From Escarpia spicata (Eukaryota > Annelida > Polychaeta > Sabellida > Siboglinidae), in the NCBI GenBank assembly GCA_963995525.1, contig OZ023205.1, positions 53,467,505 to 53,531,504 of the forward strand: a stretch of 64,000 bases of DNA, read 5' to 3'. Below are positions 46,027 through 60,001 of this stretch, piece after piece. The stretch's first letter is position 1, and each line of letters begins with the position of its first letter. A program made the translations under genes and the position numbers. The notes beneath the pieces were generated by a model, which worked only from the letters and a program-made list of their open reading frames with translations, made no database searches and had not been told where the DNA came from.

Positions 46027-46345
46027 TCGGTGCGGTGGTCGAGCAGTCAGAGGAACCGGGGTTCGAATCCTGGTGCAGACCGGTCGGTGATTTGGTACCG
46101 GTATCGGCCACCGGTTGAAAATTGGGCAATTGTGTTCACTCTACGTTGCCTCCGTCTTTAGGAAGATACGCTATAAGCCATTGGTCCCTTCTATCTGGTA
46201 TCTATGCCAGGCGGAGTAAAAGATCATATGCCGGGAAATGGACAAACTTGCCGTGCATCAATGAGCTCGGATCTCATTATCTAAACTCCCAATGCCAGAG
46301 TAATCGACCTAATGATTGTGGGCATTTACTGGAAGAACAGTAATG
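46027..46345 (+). mobile_element. tRNA-derived SINE
   Basis: The left end has Pol III boxes: GGTGCGGTGGTCGAGCAG (A-box-like) and GGTTCGAATCC (46061-46071, a perfect B box), 30 bp apart. That spacing is shorter than in a full tRNA, so the anticodon region is shortened. A non-tRNA body of about 250 bp follows. No poly(A) or clear target duplication is visible, so the 3' limit is approximate. Confidence 0.55.
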
Positions 46346-47690
46346 TTGTGTACATCCTCGGTAGTTTGAGTAGCACTGAACGTGCACACTTAGGAGTTAT
46401 CAATTGCCGTTTGTACCTGTGATTCGTTCAACAGATTCATGTTCTTCCTCGTGTGTCCCTGTACCGCGGTGAGGTTCAGACCCGTTCTGTTGCACTGCTC
46501 GTCCTCTCTTGCTATAGCCGCCCTCCACTGCTTCCCGTCACCACCCTCACTCCTCCTTCCATCTTCCTCGGTCTTTCTAAAGTCTTTCTTTGTGCATTCC
46601 TCCCATCACAGCTGTTGTCTTCCCGTTTTCCTGTTTATCCGCTTATGCGCTCTTCTCTAATTATAACAAGACAGTTCGCTAAATTGGCTGCCTGTCTTGT
46701 GTGTGAGAAAATCGCGACCGCGTTGAACATCCTAATTTTATAAATATTTACGGTTATGCCAGTCGGCGTCAGTTATATTGTCAATGGAGTTATTTATAAT
46801 ATAAATGTTTATATTGGTGTGACTTATGCTGCTGTTTTCGTCTGCTGCACACTCTATTCTCTTTTTGTCCATTTTGTCTACGTTACGTGCTTCGTTGAAT
46901 TACATGTGTATTATATGTATCGATTATTAGGATTACTAAAATGTGGCGTGACTTTTCGTGTGACATATTGCTACGTTAGTCAATGATCAAGTGTCATTAT
47001 GAAGCTGTAAGCATGCTCGGTCCGCACAAGTAAATACTGTGATGTGCGCTAAGACTAAACCATCGAAGCTATTTGACCCAGTTTTCTAGAGAAACATAAA
47101 GTTATTGACACTGTGATATTTCATACGTAATGTAGTTCGTACATTTGGAAGAGAAGACAGATAAATGAAAAAAAAACATTATATGGAATACACTATTTCG
47201 GTAGACTCTAAACGAGCATTGCGTAATTTTTGAAATAAAACATTGGCAGCATCGCGTTGTTTTAAAAGTATTTTATTGTTGCGTATTAATTTACTGTACA
47301 TTTATACAGTGGTGTATACAATAAATATATGTATACAGTCTATGAGTAAATAAATGCAGGATTGCTTCATTCACATGATACGTCTTTGTAATGTTCAACA
47401 AAGGACCTATAGTATCGTCGTCGTACTCCCTATGCATTTGGTAGACAGCCGCCGGGTGATGTAATGCACACGTCATGGACGTATTCTGATCTGCCAATGA
47501 AGATTTGTCGTTGGCATGATCATCGTCTTACGACATCGTAGTGATATAACAACATCATTATATAAGTATCAGTTAATTATATTAATACAAAATGAAGGTA
47601 TACAAATGCTACTTCGTCGGAGTTTCCGACAGCCGCACGAACACAAAGCAACTGTTTGCAATCCATTTCCGTCAATACGGTGGAATGCTC
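46346..47690. other. Unassigned host sequence
   Basis: About 1.3 kb without recognisable coding or repeat content. Hydrophobic open frames near 46439-46986 have no family signature or splice context. Confidence 0.45.
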
Positions 47691-47694
47691 TCTT

Positions 47695-48425
47695 CTAATC
47701 CTTTCCAGGAAAAGCTGGATAAACAACCCCTGATTTGCAAATGTGAGTAGTACTGTTATATGCAACGTAACCGCAACATCTCATGGAATTCGACTTCTTA
47801 TGTGGGACCCGTTTACAGCAGATGATCTGATCTTTTGGATACCATTTTCCTCCGCATTCTGAAAAAGAACATGTACAAGAAAGGGTGGTATGAACGCTAT
47901 GAATAATCTTCCACGTATTTTTAAAGAAAAATTACATTACCTCGGTCATCAATCACTCGCATTTTAAATATGCAATGGTAATAGTCTATGTATTGAAACA
48001 GTTGATTACTGATTTATACACGTTGTCTATAGCAGCAGTATTACGGATTGACATAATTTAATTATCGAAATATAATAACGCTAATATCACACATGTTTGA
48101 TAACTGCATATATTACATTTGAAACAAGTTTCAAATAAGCAGAAATAATTATTTTTAAAAAGCAAGTAATGCATTGCGTGCAACAGAAATAGTTCAACAT
48201 TTACCATACCTCATTTGTTATTATGCTCTCTAAACTTACACTCTTCGCAACGTCGATTTGCAAATAAATTAACTTAACACATGTACACAATTAGCTTAGC
48301 ACATATAACGTAGGTTTACCTCTTACAACGAAAAATCCATCCGTACAGACGGCAAACACAGCCGTGAATAGAATAATCAAATATGCATAGTTAACACGCC
48401 GAAGACAACCATGGGCAGGCAACAT
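47695..48425 (-). CDS. Galaxin-like small secreted protein 4 (two exons)
   Basis: Exon 1 (48425-48320) begins MLPAHGCLRRVNYAYLI, with a hydrophobic core LIILFTAVFAVC, and ends DGFFVVR with donor AGAG|GTAAAC. Exon 2 (47858-47695) follows TTTTTCAG and encodes C-x11-CC-x12-CC-x11-C (CGGKWYPKDQIICC, RCCGYVAYN, CKSGVVYP). Total 270 nt, 89 residues, phase-1 intron of 461 bp. It is the closest relative of the gene at 51537-54323: both share GFFVV at the exon end and the CC-x-x-VPHK-[KR]-S core. A TATAAAG lies about 90 bp upstream. Lys/Arg-rich domain, net basic. Extracellular; function unknown. Confidence 0.7.
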
Positions 48426-48513
48426 AGCAGTGGCAACGATGAAGCACACTCACTAAAAAAACGTCTACGTCGACTAGAACTGAAGGAACAGTGACGTGCC
48501 TGTTATGTTGTGG

Positions 48514-48520
48514 CTTTATA
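48514..48520 (-). promoter_or_regulatory. Candidate TATA box of galaxin-like gene 4
   Basis: TATAAAG on the minus strand, 89 bp upstream of ATG 48425. Confidence 0.4.
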
Positions 48521-48964
48521 AATCATTATACTGATCAAGGTCAATGTATTTCCGAAACTTATAAACATAAACATGAACGAGACAACATCCAGTGACTTGA
48601 CTCGTCGGGTAAGTTGTTTATTTGATGTATCTGATGTTGGAAGGAATAGTTATTGTCATGCCAAACTGGTATCTGACATAATAAACTACATACGCTACAA
48701 ACAACACGTAATGTGTAGACGTAGAGATGTTTTCAATCTGCAAATAGCATGAACTCAAATTATACCATACACACAATAAACAAATACAAGCCAGAATAGC
48801 ATCAGCTCAAACTTAATCACACAATAACAAACAAACAAATACGAGACTGGTTTGATACCTCTCTGTATGGGATCAATGGTACAAAGACGAAACACACTGG
48901 CACTGGTGAACACCGTTTGATCATTTGAACGGCAAGGCTCTCATAGGAGATAACAGTCTGTGTG

Positions 48965-49120
48965 ATGTTTTGTTTGCTTGTTGATCCTCTCCACAATCGC
49001 ATTCCGTATAACCATTTTTATGACAACTGGTGCATCTTGCATTATAGATGCGTTGACCAAGGATATATGGACTGCAACTGTTTGTGTGATTCCATCCAGG
49101 GGCGTAACAACATGATGGTG
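48965..49120 (-). other. Possible Cys-rich exon
   Basis: One minus-strand frame reads TPSCCYAPGWNHTNSC, ILGQRIYNARCTSCHKNG and YTECDCGED, a cysteine density like extracellular EMI/EGF-type modules. A CCAG acceptor-like site precedes it, but no good donor or partner exon is visible, so it may be chance or a gene fragment. Confidence 0.22.
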
Positions 49121-49316
49121 TTTGTCCTGGACAACCACCGATTTAGTTGTGGCGCATGTTTGAAGAGTGTCTGACGCAATTCACATTCCTGATGATGTTT
49201 TTAATGTGTACACTTAGACTATGGTCGATGTTGGAGCAATATTACATATCAAATAGAGGTTTTCCACTTGAGTCGGTTTTGACAACACACAAACGTACGC
49301 ACACACGCACGCACGC

Positions 49317-50092
49317 ACTCACTCACTCACTCACTCACTCACTCACTCACTCACTCACTCACTCACTCACTCACTCACTCACTCACTCACTCACTCACTC
49401 ACTCACTCACTCACTCACTCACTCACTCACTCACTCACTCACTCACTCACTCACTCACTCACTCACTCACTCACTCACTCACTCACTCACTCACTCACTC
49501 ACTCACTCACTCACTCACTCACTCACTCACTCACTCACTCACTCACTCACTCACTCACTCACTCACTCACTCACTCACTCACTCACTCACTCACTCACTC
49601 ACTCACTCACTCACTCACTCACTCACTCACTCACTCACTCACTCACTCACTCACTCACTCACTCACTCACTCACTCACTCACTCACTCACTCACTCACTC
49701 ACTCACTCACTCACTCACTCACTCACTCACTCACTCACTCACTCACTCACTCACTCACTCACTCACTCACTCACTCACTCACTCACTCACTCACTCACTC
49801 ACTCACTCACTCACTCACTCACTCACTCACTCACTCACTCACTCACTCACTCACTCACTCACTCACTCACTCACTCACTCACTCACTCACTCACTCACTC
49901 ACTCACTCACTCACTCACTCACTCACTCACTCACTCACTCACTCACTCACTCACTCACTCACTCACTCACTCACCCACTCACTCACTCACTCACTCACTC
50001 ACTCACTCACTCACTCACCCACTCACTCACTCACTCACTCACTCACTCACTCACTCACTCACTCTCTCACTCACTCACTCACTTACTCACTC
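49317..50092. repeat. 780 bp (CACT)n microsatellite
   Basis: About 190 nearly perfect ACTC tetranucleotides, with single substitutions only near the 3' end (CACCCACT at 49973 and 50017, CTCTCTCA at 50063). Such length and purity imply recent expansion. The open frame spanning it (49147-50097, repeating SLTH) is an artefact. Confidence 0.97.
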
Positions 50093-50240
50093 GATAAATC
50101 ATCCAATCTCTTGGAAATCCGCATGCGTTTGTGTGCGAATAGTATATATGTTGCACTGCTTCTCTTTCAATATTCGGCACTCTCCATTAATACAGCCAAT
50201 TCGTCCATCTGACATTCATATGTATTCAATAGCCAACCAA

Positions 50241-50905
50241 GAAATGTTCTATCCTACGAAATTTTTTGTTGATTTGTACTCATATGGGGTCCTAGAACAA
50301 ATTCAGCTTGGTTGCCCAAACAGCAACTTTGGTCAACTCTGGTAACTTGCATAAATCCAAGATGGCCACTGGTTGATATCTTAAAAAATTAACTTTTTAA
50401 CCACTTGTCCTAGAATTATGTATAATACCTCTTTTAAGGGGTGTTGGTAACTTGCATAAATCCAAGATGGCCACTGGTTGATATCTTAAAAAATTAACTT
50501 TTTAACCACTTGTCCTAGAATTATGTATAATACCTCTTTTAAGGGGTGTTGGGGTGCGTAGAATCCATTTCTGATGTTATTTTTTCAGTGCAAAGTCAAG
50601 GTCAGATGCTGACAAATGTTATCTTCACCTGACCTTCAGCATCTGACCTTGACCTTGAACTGAAAAACTAACATCAGATATGGATTCTACGCACCCCTAC
50701 ACTCCGTAAAAGAGGTATTATGCATCATTCTAGGACGTCAAACGTTATTTTTTTAAGATGTCGACCAGTGGCCAGCTTGGATTTATGCAAATTACCAGAG
50801 TTGTCCAAAGTTGCAGTTAGGGCAACCAAACTGAATTTGTTCTAGGACCCCATATGAGTACAAATCAACAAAAAAGTTCATAGGATAGAACATTTCTATG
50901 TTCAT
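50241..50905. mobile_element. Foldback (MITE-like) inverted repeat with internal duplication
   Basis: Left arm from GAAATGTTCTATCCTACGAA (50241) is mirrored by TTCATAGGATAGAACATTTC near 50875-50897. Inner landmarks also mirror, such as ATGGGGTCCTAGAACAAATT with its complement near 50837, and the CAAGGTCAGATGCTGA/TCAGCATCTGACCTTG pair around a loop of about 23 nt near 50620. The left arm contains a 105 bp tandem duplication (50341-50445 and 50446-50550) absent from the right. No coding region. It behaves like a hairpin-forming non-autonomous element. Confidence 0.8.
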
Positions 50906-51536
50906 GAAATGATAAATGGAGTATATATCCTAGCGAAACAAATTATGTGAATTAACTAGACATGAGTGTGTATTAACGTATTCACAACGTACGCTGAACT
51001 TCCGCTACTTGATATGCGTACACAACCATGTAGTTTACGTGCCCTGTTCTTATCACACGGTTGAAGCGAACGTGCTCGCGAAGTAAGACCTTGACCGAGT
51101 AATTGGCATGTCAATAAGTCGCAATGTCTTCCCTGTACATTCGGATTTTGCAGACGTGTGAAACTTCACTCATCCACCATGACCCTCGCACATTCGAGAG
51201 TCATCTCCCGCTGTCACGAATATCACGATGAAATTTAAAATTATTTTTTTTTGTAATATTTTACCAGGAATTATACATTGAAAATACAACCAATAAAGAG
51301 GCGCTAGTCTATACTGGCGTCGCCTTAATATATCACTCCTTGAAGCAAGAACGTGGTATCACATAGTACCATCTCTGTTTCACGTAACATAGTCACGTGG
51401 AAGTATGGGCCAACGTAGTTACGGTGATTCCCTGTTAGTTCACGTACGATTAGGGTGAAATACCTTAGCCTCGTCATAAAAGGATTACCGACACAATTGA
51501 GGTGTGTGAATGCGATATTGACACTACGCTGCAGAG
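50906..51536. other. Upstream region of galaxin-like gene 5
   Basis: No gene or strong repeat seen. Confidence 0.4.
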
Positions 51537-51893
51537 ATGAACTCGACAACCGCTTTGCCGTTGGTTCTCCTCATTGTGTCGGTGTCCATAGGATATTTAG
51601 ACGGATTCTTCGTTGTCAAAGGTAAGGTAAATCGTTGTAATAAAATGCGTGTTAACGCAAACATCGTCTTCATCTTCCCCTGCCGGGAGTGTAAATCTCT
51701 ATCATAAACAAAACACTTATATGTCAAAATCAGCAGCAACTCATAATACGTATCTTAACTGGGTCAAGTTCTTTAATATGAACCGGTATTAAACTTAGGT
51801 ATTAGTAGTGATTATTGACTATTAGTAGTGATTATTGACTAAGTAATATATTATTTTATTTGTATTAGTCTAACTAGCATCATTTACGTTGTT

Positions 51894-51925
<32 letters not shown>

Positions 51926-51936
51926 CATAGTAGTAA

Positions 51937-51978
<42 letters not shown>

Positions 51979-54323
51979 CAGTAGTAGTAGCAGTAGTAGT
52001 AGCAGTAATAGTTTTTTCGTTGTAGTTAATGTTAGATAATGTTATTACTATAAATCATTCAGAATAATGTATTATTAAGTATTACAAAATATATTTATGT
52101 TCACGTATTATATAGTATTAGTTAGCGTATTGGAATGTACGATGAATTGATACCACTAGTGCTAGTAACCGAAATTTCTGGTATAATATCACATTCTGGT
52201 ATCATGGTATATAAACAGTAATCTCGCAATTGGTACTGAAAAATAAGTAAATAAAAAAACAATTCATTTTAATACAGCTATGCATGTTACACCATTAAAT
52301 ATGCTGTTGCGTAAACAATCAATCAACCATTTACAAAACTGTATTGTCCCTTGGGTGGGAAATTAATTTGGAGTGTAACAGCACGCAAACACGCCAGGTC
52401 GCCACGACAGACCACTCTAAAAACAATATTCGCATAATATCAGTAATTTGTAGTGATTTGTGTTGTTGCAATGTGTTATTACATCTATTACGTGTTCACA
52501 GAACTTTACACTGTAGCATACTTTGTTATTTGTTCATTTAATCATAACCATACTATTATAATTCTGTTTTATTGTGTAATTGTACTCTAGGTGGCCCTCG
52601 ACAATAGCCTCTAGGGGTTTCCAGAGGATCTCCTGAGTGGCACTTGTTGTCTACTGATTGTGTCATGTAAGATGTTATATACTATATGTGTGACCAAATA
52701 AGTCTTGTTCTTGGGATTACACAACTGCGTGTTGTTGAGAGATTGTGATTATAGATCATGATCGACATCGTATATGCTCTATTCAACATTTTGATAGAAT
52801 CTGAGTTATGTTCGAATTTTTTCCTCGATTAAAATACATAAATTAAAACTCATTGGATTCATGTATGTTTCTTTATCACTTTGTTGATATATTAGCATGT
52901 TTTTTAAAATTAATTCGACCCGTTCGTGTTCGTGCGGCCTGTATAGCAAACACAGCAGAGCAGTTTTTCAAAGTTACTTTCAATGTTCCAGCGCCCTTTC
53001 TTCAGTTCCTCCCAGTTTTGTATAACCGACATCAAGAATCTGTCCAGGTTGTAATTTTGTGGTTGTTTGACTGTTCCTTTCCATATTTTAGTGCCATTGG
53101 AGACAATATATCTTTAGTTAATGACCACTGAGGAATTGTACCATAAAGTGGTAAAAAACAACACTTATAATATACTCACCTGCAACAAATACTCAAGCCC
53201 CGACATAGCACTCGACACCAACTCTCATGTCTCTAAACAGCGTGGGCACGAAATCGTGATACAAATTGAGGACCAACTGCTTCAATGTTGAGTATTGTGA
53301 ACCTTATTCTGCTCGGTGCTCAAACATGAGCAAAACTAACGCTTCAAATGTATTTATAATTAACTGTCATTTTCAATTACAAATTAGACTGTTATCTTCG
53401 TCGTAGCCTTTTATTGATATTAATTGGAACTGACTTGATTTGAACTGCAGCAATATTCGCGTTAAACATGCCTATGAAATCATGCAAATTTGTATTTGTA
53501 AAATACCGTGGCACACCTTTTAAAACACCGCATTATACGAAATGTGAGGTGGCCTTTGGCAAGAATAAAACTGATCCAGCTGACGCAAGTGTCGTAATTG
53601 CAAACATACGGACATCAATACTATATTTGCATTTACAATATTGGAATATAATAAGCAAATAGCCATGGATAGTATTTAATGTAAATATTAATTTTGAAAC
53701 TGACTGTCTCCACAACGTTTATTTTATTCATACAGACAATTCAAAATTAGGACAGACTATTCAAATTTTTGTTGTGTTTCCAACCCCAGTGGGTGGAGGG
53801 TAGTGCCACACACAACGTAAAATAGTCCAATCGGCATGATTTGATTAGTTTCTATCCGACTAGAAACAGTCAAAATATATGCGGGTATGGATACACTGAT
53901 TCGTTAGCTCTGTATATTTGTTAAGGCAGTATACGACAATACTCTGGCATTTCATAAATCTGGACAACTGGGACACAAAACGGTGAATATTACCGTTTGG
54001 AAATACCGTTACCTTGAAATGATAACCGTACGCCGATAAATTAACAAGATCCGGATTAATTATTACAATTTTCAGTTCTTACAGATACATGGAACATTAA
54101 TCTGTTACTTGAAACTACGATACCACGAACATAAATAGATGTCTGCGTCCTGTTTGCAGAGTGCAACGGAAGATGGTACCGTAACAAAGACATCATATGC
54201 TGCGATTACGTTCCGCACAAGAGGTCGACGTCAATGAGATGCTGCGGGAAGGAGGCGTATAACTGCACAACACATGTCTGCAAACTCGGCCTTGTCTACC
54301 CAGTGGGACGTGTGATTCAGTAG
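51537..54323 (+). CDS. Galaxin-like small secreted protein 5 (two exons)
   Basis: Exon 1 (51537-51621) begins at ATG 51537 with MNSTTALPLVLLIVSVSIGY, a clear signal peptide, and ends GFFVVK before AAAG|GTAAGG. Exon 2 (54160-54323) follows GTTTGCAG. Total 249 nt, 82 residues; phase-1 intron of 2538 bp, the longest in the family. The domain is C-x11-CC-x12-CC-x11-C (CNGRWYRNKDIICC, RCCGKEAYNC, CKLGLVYP), with one extra cysteine in the last loop that could pair between chains. It is closest to the gene at 47695-48425, which lies in the opposite orientation. The intron holds an (AGT)n repeat. Confidence 0.75.
51893..52012. repeat. (AGT)n trinucleotide repeat in intron
   Basis: About forty GTA/AGT units with a few CAT and CAG substitutions, inside the intron of galaxin-like gene 5. 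Confidence 0.95.
52013..54159. other. Intron of galaxin-like gene 5, remainder
   Basis: AT-rich intronic sequence. Open frames at 52853-53131 and 53468-53662 have no recognisable domains. Confidence 0.45.
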
Positions 54324-54776
54324 CAACAGAGAAATCATCATTGTCCTGAAAGTGGAAGGTCTAAATATTGCAAACGTGCCTGCACAGAAAGGACGGATAT
54401 AGGGTCACAGTATAAGCCACGAACCGTTGCCTTCAGCGAACAATCTCCGGCTAAGGTGAATGTGTTGTCAATCAAAAATGGAAGTTGTAACAGCAGGTGT
54501 GTGCATAGTAGTTGGTACTTGAATGAATAAATCTTTATAATATCTGGGACAAGACTTTCCAATACGTACTGAGTAAGAACATGATCGTTTAAAGTATGCG
54601 TGTGCATCATTACTTGCATAAAAACATACCTAGCGAGTGTTTTACAAATGAAGAAGCATGTGTAGTTAATGTGCGTTACAAATGTCCACGGGATACGGCA
54701 TTATTATGCATAATCTAAAATAATGTTTTTGCGCCGTACTTCGATAGGGAGTGAGGGGAAGGATGGAATGGGCGAG
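54324..54776. other. 3' flank of galaxin-like gene 5
   Basis: No further gene seen; GAATAAATC near 54523 is a candidate polyadenylation signal. Confidence 0.35.
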
Positions 54777-56552
<1,776 letters not shown>

Positions 56553-57171
56553 TGGTGTTCTCTTTCTTCGTTTATGCACCATTGTGGTTATTCCTACGTT
56601 TTTTCAGCATGACGTCTAATAATGTTTTATTTATTTCACCATTTATCACAAGATAACTGTTTGAAAGCACGTGTCGCCAAGAAAGTTCCGCTATTGGAAT
56701 TTCGCAGCTAAACAAGGTTAAGACTCGCTGACATAAGCAATAGGTAATGGCGAAATTAACTGGTTAAATAACCAGGAAGCTTATTAAGTGTGTAGTACCT
56801 CAAAAGCTACATGGATAATAAATTGTCATGTTTACTGAGTTATTAAATTCGAAGTGGGGTTAAATTTATACTTAGTGTCTTGATTGAGACTGCTCTAAAT
56901 AAAGATACATCGCTGCACACAATTAGAAAAACATACTCTGCGTATCACGACAAATGTGAAGTGTATTACATATAAGCGTAGGACAAACGGCACGACACAA
57001 TTCTGCGAAGTTTGATGTGAGCGACAGTCACATATCAGATCTAAAGATCGCAACATGTAAGTAGACGAGCAGAATCATTCATCTGGGATGTAATCGTTCT
57101 CCCAAATCGTACTTCCGTCCAGATGTGCAACTTCATGTTTGTTCTGCTTTATCACCATTTATTCTGACATT

Positions 57172-57175
<4 letters not shown>
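56553..57175. other. Unassigned host sequence
   Basis: No recognisable gene or repeat before a short (TG)n. Confidence 0.4.

Positions 57176-57232
<57 letters not shown>
57176..57232. repeat. (TA)n(TG)n microsatellite
   Basis: Short TATA run followed by about 24 TG units. Confidence 0.95.
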
Positions 57233-57235
<3 letters not shown>

Positions 57236-57676
57236 CTGCAGTCATACACGAGTGGCGTATTTATATACATAAGATTTAAATATAATAAGGTAAACATATC
57301 GATGATATCGCGCAATATTAGAGAAACTCACGCCAATTACATTCTTCAATAACGTCGAGTGTCATTGTAAGTTGAGCTTATAGTTATACACATTTCGGAA
57401 TTAGAACTAGAATGCTAGCTATTTATCAATTGGTGGACACGTGAACTTTCTTGGTAAGAACTTGTTTGTTTTCTCTCTACCCTACAATTCAAGTTAATTA
57501 CCATAACATAACCTATATGTGGTTCAATTAAATTGCTTGATTCGATGACTCCAAACACCATAGGTGTACAGTATTGTGATTATAAAGTTATGCTATTAAC
57601 AATAGTTACTTATATATAGAATGATGAATTACAGTCAAGTGGTTTCAGTGTCACGTCTGCGTTGCTTTGGTCAGAG

Positions 57677-57684
57677 GTATAAAA
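57677..57684 (+). promoter_or_regulatory. TATA box of galaxin-like gene 6
   Basis: GGTATAAAAAG lies 66 bp upstream of ATG 57743, giving a short expected leader. Confidence 0.55.
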
Positions 57685-57742
57685 AGTAGACATAACATGC
57701 ATGCAAAATATAAAATGGCGTCCACGAAAATGATATATTTAT

Positions 57743-58676
57743 ATGTTCCTTTGTAGGGCTGCTCTGCTGAAGATCGTCGTCTGTCTGGTCCTGCTGTGCG
57801 CGCCATGTTATCGAGCTTTCTTCTTCAAAACTACACTGAGTAAGTGGAATATGCATGTTATGACAAACCGTCGTGGCACATTTAACAATATACCATTATA
57901 AAAAAGGCACAATAATGGAACTAACGATGTGGTATGTACATCGCCATTTAAGACATTGCTAAGAAAAATACACATTCAACATAAATTTACCTCTTTTATA
58001 ATTGATTTTGTTATTCATTCATTCACACAAAATAATTCTACATTATATTTCCAGTGGAATTATTAGAGTAGTGCTACTTATGCGATGCTTGTAATAAAAC
58101 GATCAAAATGACCATGTATAATTAAATATAATACTTAAGAACACTATATAAAAACATCAATGAATCACTCTGACTGATGACGCGTGGTCTACTTCAAGCT
58201 AGTTGGAATTGCTGCATTTGGTAATGTGAAGGTAAAATGTTTACAATACGAGCGGCCCTGTGCGATTTGGGGTCGCCTCATCACGTATAAAATGTGTAAA
58301 TATTATTGAAAACGTTACGATATATATATTCTGTTCAATCACATTACGATATATATATATATATATATCGTAATGTGATTGAACAGAATGTTCAAGTTAC
58401 CCTTGCAAATGCATGTATTAAGTTTCTACTCTGATGGTTATTACGTGTTGTGAATGAATGAATAATAATTGGGATCACATGCAAATGTTGCCCTTTTCAG
58501 AATGTCTCGGCAAAGAATACGTCGAAGGCAAGCACGTGTGCTGCGAAGGCGATCTAATTCCGCTTGATATTCCTTTTGGAAAATGTTGTGGCGATAAGGT
58601 TTTCTACCCACCTGAAGAAGGCTGCAAAGACGGGAAGGTGTTCACGCTTGACCAGACCGAATTCGCCGCTCCTTGA
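57743..58676 (+). CDS. Galaxin-like small secreted protein 6 (two exons)
   Basis: Exon 1 (57743-57839) begins ATGTTCCTTTGTAGG, giving MFLCRAALLKIVV then a hydrophobic core CLVLLCAPC, and ends at CTGA|GTAAGT. Exon 2 (58501-58676) follows CCCTTTTCAG. Total 273 nt, 90 residues, phase-1 intron of 661 bp. The domain is C-x11-CC-x13-CC-x11-C: CLGKEYVEGKHVCC, KCCGDKVFYPPEEGC, KDGKVF, with an acidic tail. Start choice: the ATG is in frame, gives a normal signal peptide and suits the TATA box at 57677; however TTTGTAG|G inside it could be an acceptor for an unseen first exon. Closest to the copy at 62002-62765. Confidence 0.73.
58328..58389. repeat. Perfect 62 bp palindrome
   Basis: Two 21 bp arms (ATTCTGTTCAATCACATTAC then G, and its complement) flank a 20 bp (AT)10 centre without a mismatch. 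It lies in the intron of galaxin-like gene 6 and can extrude as a cruciform or hairpin. Confidence 0.95.
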
Positions 58677-58699
58677 CCTTTGATCTCCCGAAAACGATG

Positions 58700-59340
58700 A
58701 TAACATTATGCGGACATATTCTTACGATTGATGAACTTCAATATATATATACCTCGTAATCAATAAGTAATTGGTTAGAAAACCGTTTACATATTAACAG
58801 CTGCAATAAGGCATTTAATGAATACGACATTGTACAATTACATAATTAATTATTCCGTTGTCTTAATTGGTGAATTTTGAAATAAATTGTCTGTAAAAAA
58901 CAGTTGTTTTAGTACACTGATGCACACGGCTTGAAATAGTATGATGAAATGTCAGTATTAAACTGAATGACAGCTGTATAGCATAAACATGTAAAGAAAA
59001 TGGTCAAATTCAGATGCAGACGTTTTAATAAATACGCATTTTAGGTAGTATGAGTATGTTTCAAGTTGCCTACACAAATATTATGAAGTGGAATTGGATT
59101 ACTAGTTATTATAAGACCAGTGTACATTACGTTCGTTAGATATAATTTCATTATTTCTGACAAACAGATTTCTCAACAGGTAGCAATTTCCTTACAAAAT
59201 CTTTTCAGGAGGGACAACTACCAAACAAGGGATTAACGAAACTCCTACTAAAAATAATACTTATTCTAGTATACTATGGGATAAATCGAATATATTGTCA
59301 TCCTTGCAAATGACTGTAAAAAAAACTGCTTTTTTACTTC
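58700..59340. other. 3' flank of galaxin-like gene 6
   Basis: AT-rich. GAAATAAATTG near 58880 contains AATAAA, about 200 bp past the stop codon. No other gene. Confidence 0.4.
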
Positions 59341-59354
59341 GTTATCTTTTGTAT

Positions 59355-59585
59355 GCATGTATGCATGTACGCATGTACGCATGTATGCATGTATAGGTAT
59401 GTATGTATGTATGTATGTATGTTTGTACGTATTTACGTATGTACCTTTGTGCGTATGTGCGTATGTGCGTATGTGCGTATGTGCGTATGTGCGTATCTGC
59501 GTATCTGCGTATCTGCGTATCTGCGTATGTATGGATGCATGTATGCATGAAAGCATGTATGCATGTATGCATGTATGTATGTATT
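59355..59585. repeat. ATGT/GCGT tetranucleotide microsatellite
   Basis: ATGTATGC, ATGTGCGT and ATCTGCGT words in series; protein reads across it are artefacts. Confidence 0.93.
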
Positions 59586-60001
59586 CAGATTCAGACTGTT
59601 TATTACAAAGTAGCATTTAAAATGTACGAGGAATTCTTGGCGTTGTGGCGCCAACATACATACACGCTTGTCACCCCTGCCCCCCATCATGCACACGCAG
59701 AATAGACAATCAGAAACATTATGAAACTATGCTAAAACTAATATAAATATAAACCAAGGCCATCTGCCAACATACTTTAAGACAGTCATACATTCATTGA
59801 CATAAAGTGAACTTGGTAACATAATATCAATACCGTCTGAACATTATCTAAAAAGTTAAACAGTATACATGTAGTTAAATAAATAATAAATAAATGAATA
59901 AATAAATTAGCTGACGATATAAAAACTAAGCTGATAGTTAAAAAGCATGTACATACATGTAGTTAAGCTACTGAATAAAACAGCTACTGAATTTTTTTAT
60001 A

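Noticed and set aside
46027..46100. Functional tRNA gene
   Set aside because: A and B boxes are present but the anticodon arm is shortened and a non-tRNA body follows, which fits a SINE.
46439..46986. Hydrophobic frames resembling signal or membrane proteins
   Set aside because: No downstream cysteine exon, no splice partner and low-complexity composition.
49147..50097. 316-residue open frame repeating SLTH
   Set aside because: It is the translation of the (CACT)n microsatellite; a tetranucleotide repeat without stops stays open by chance.
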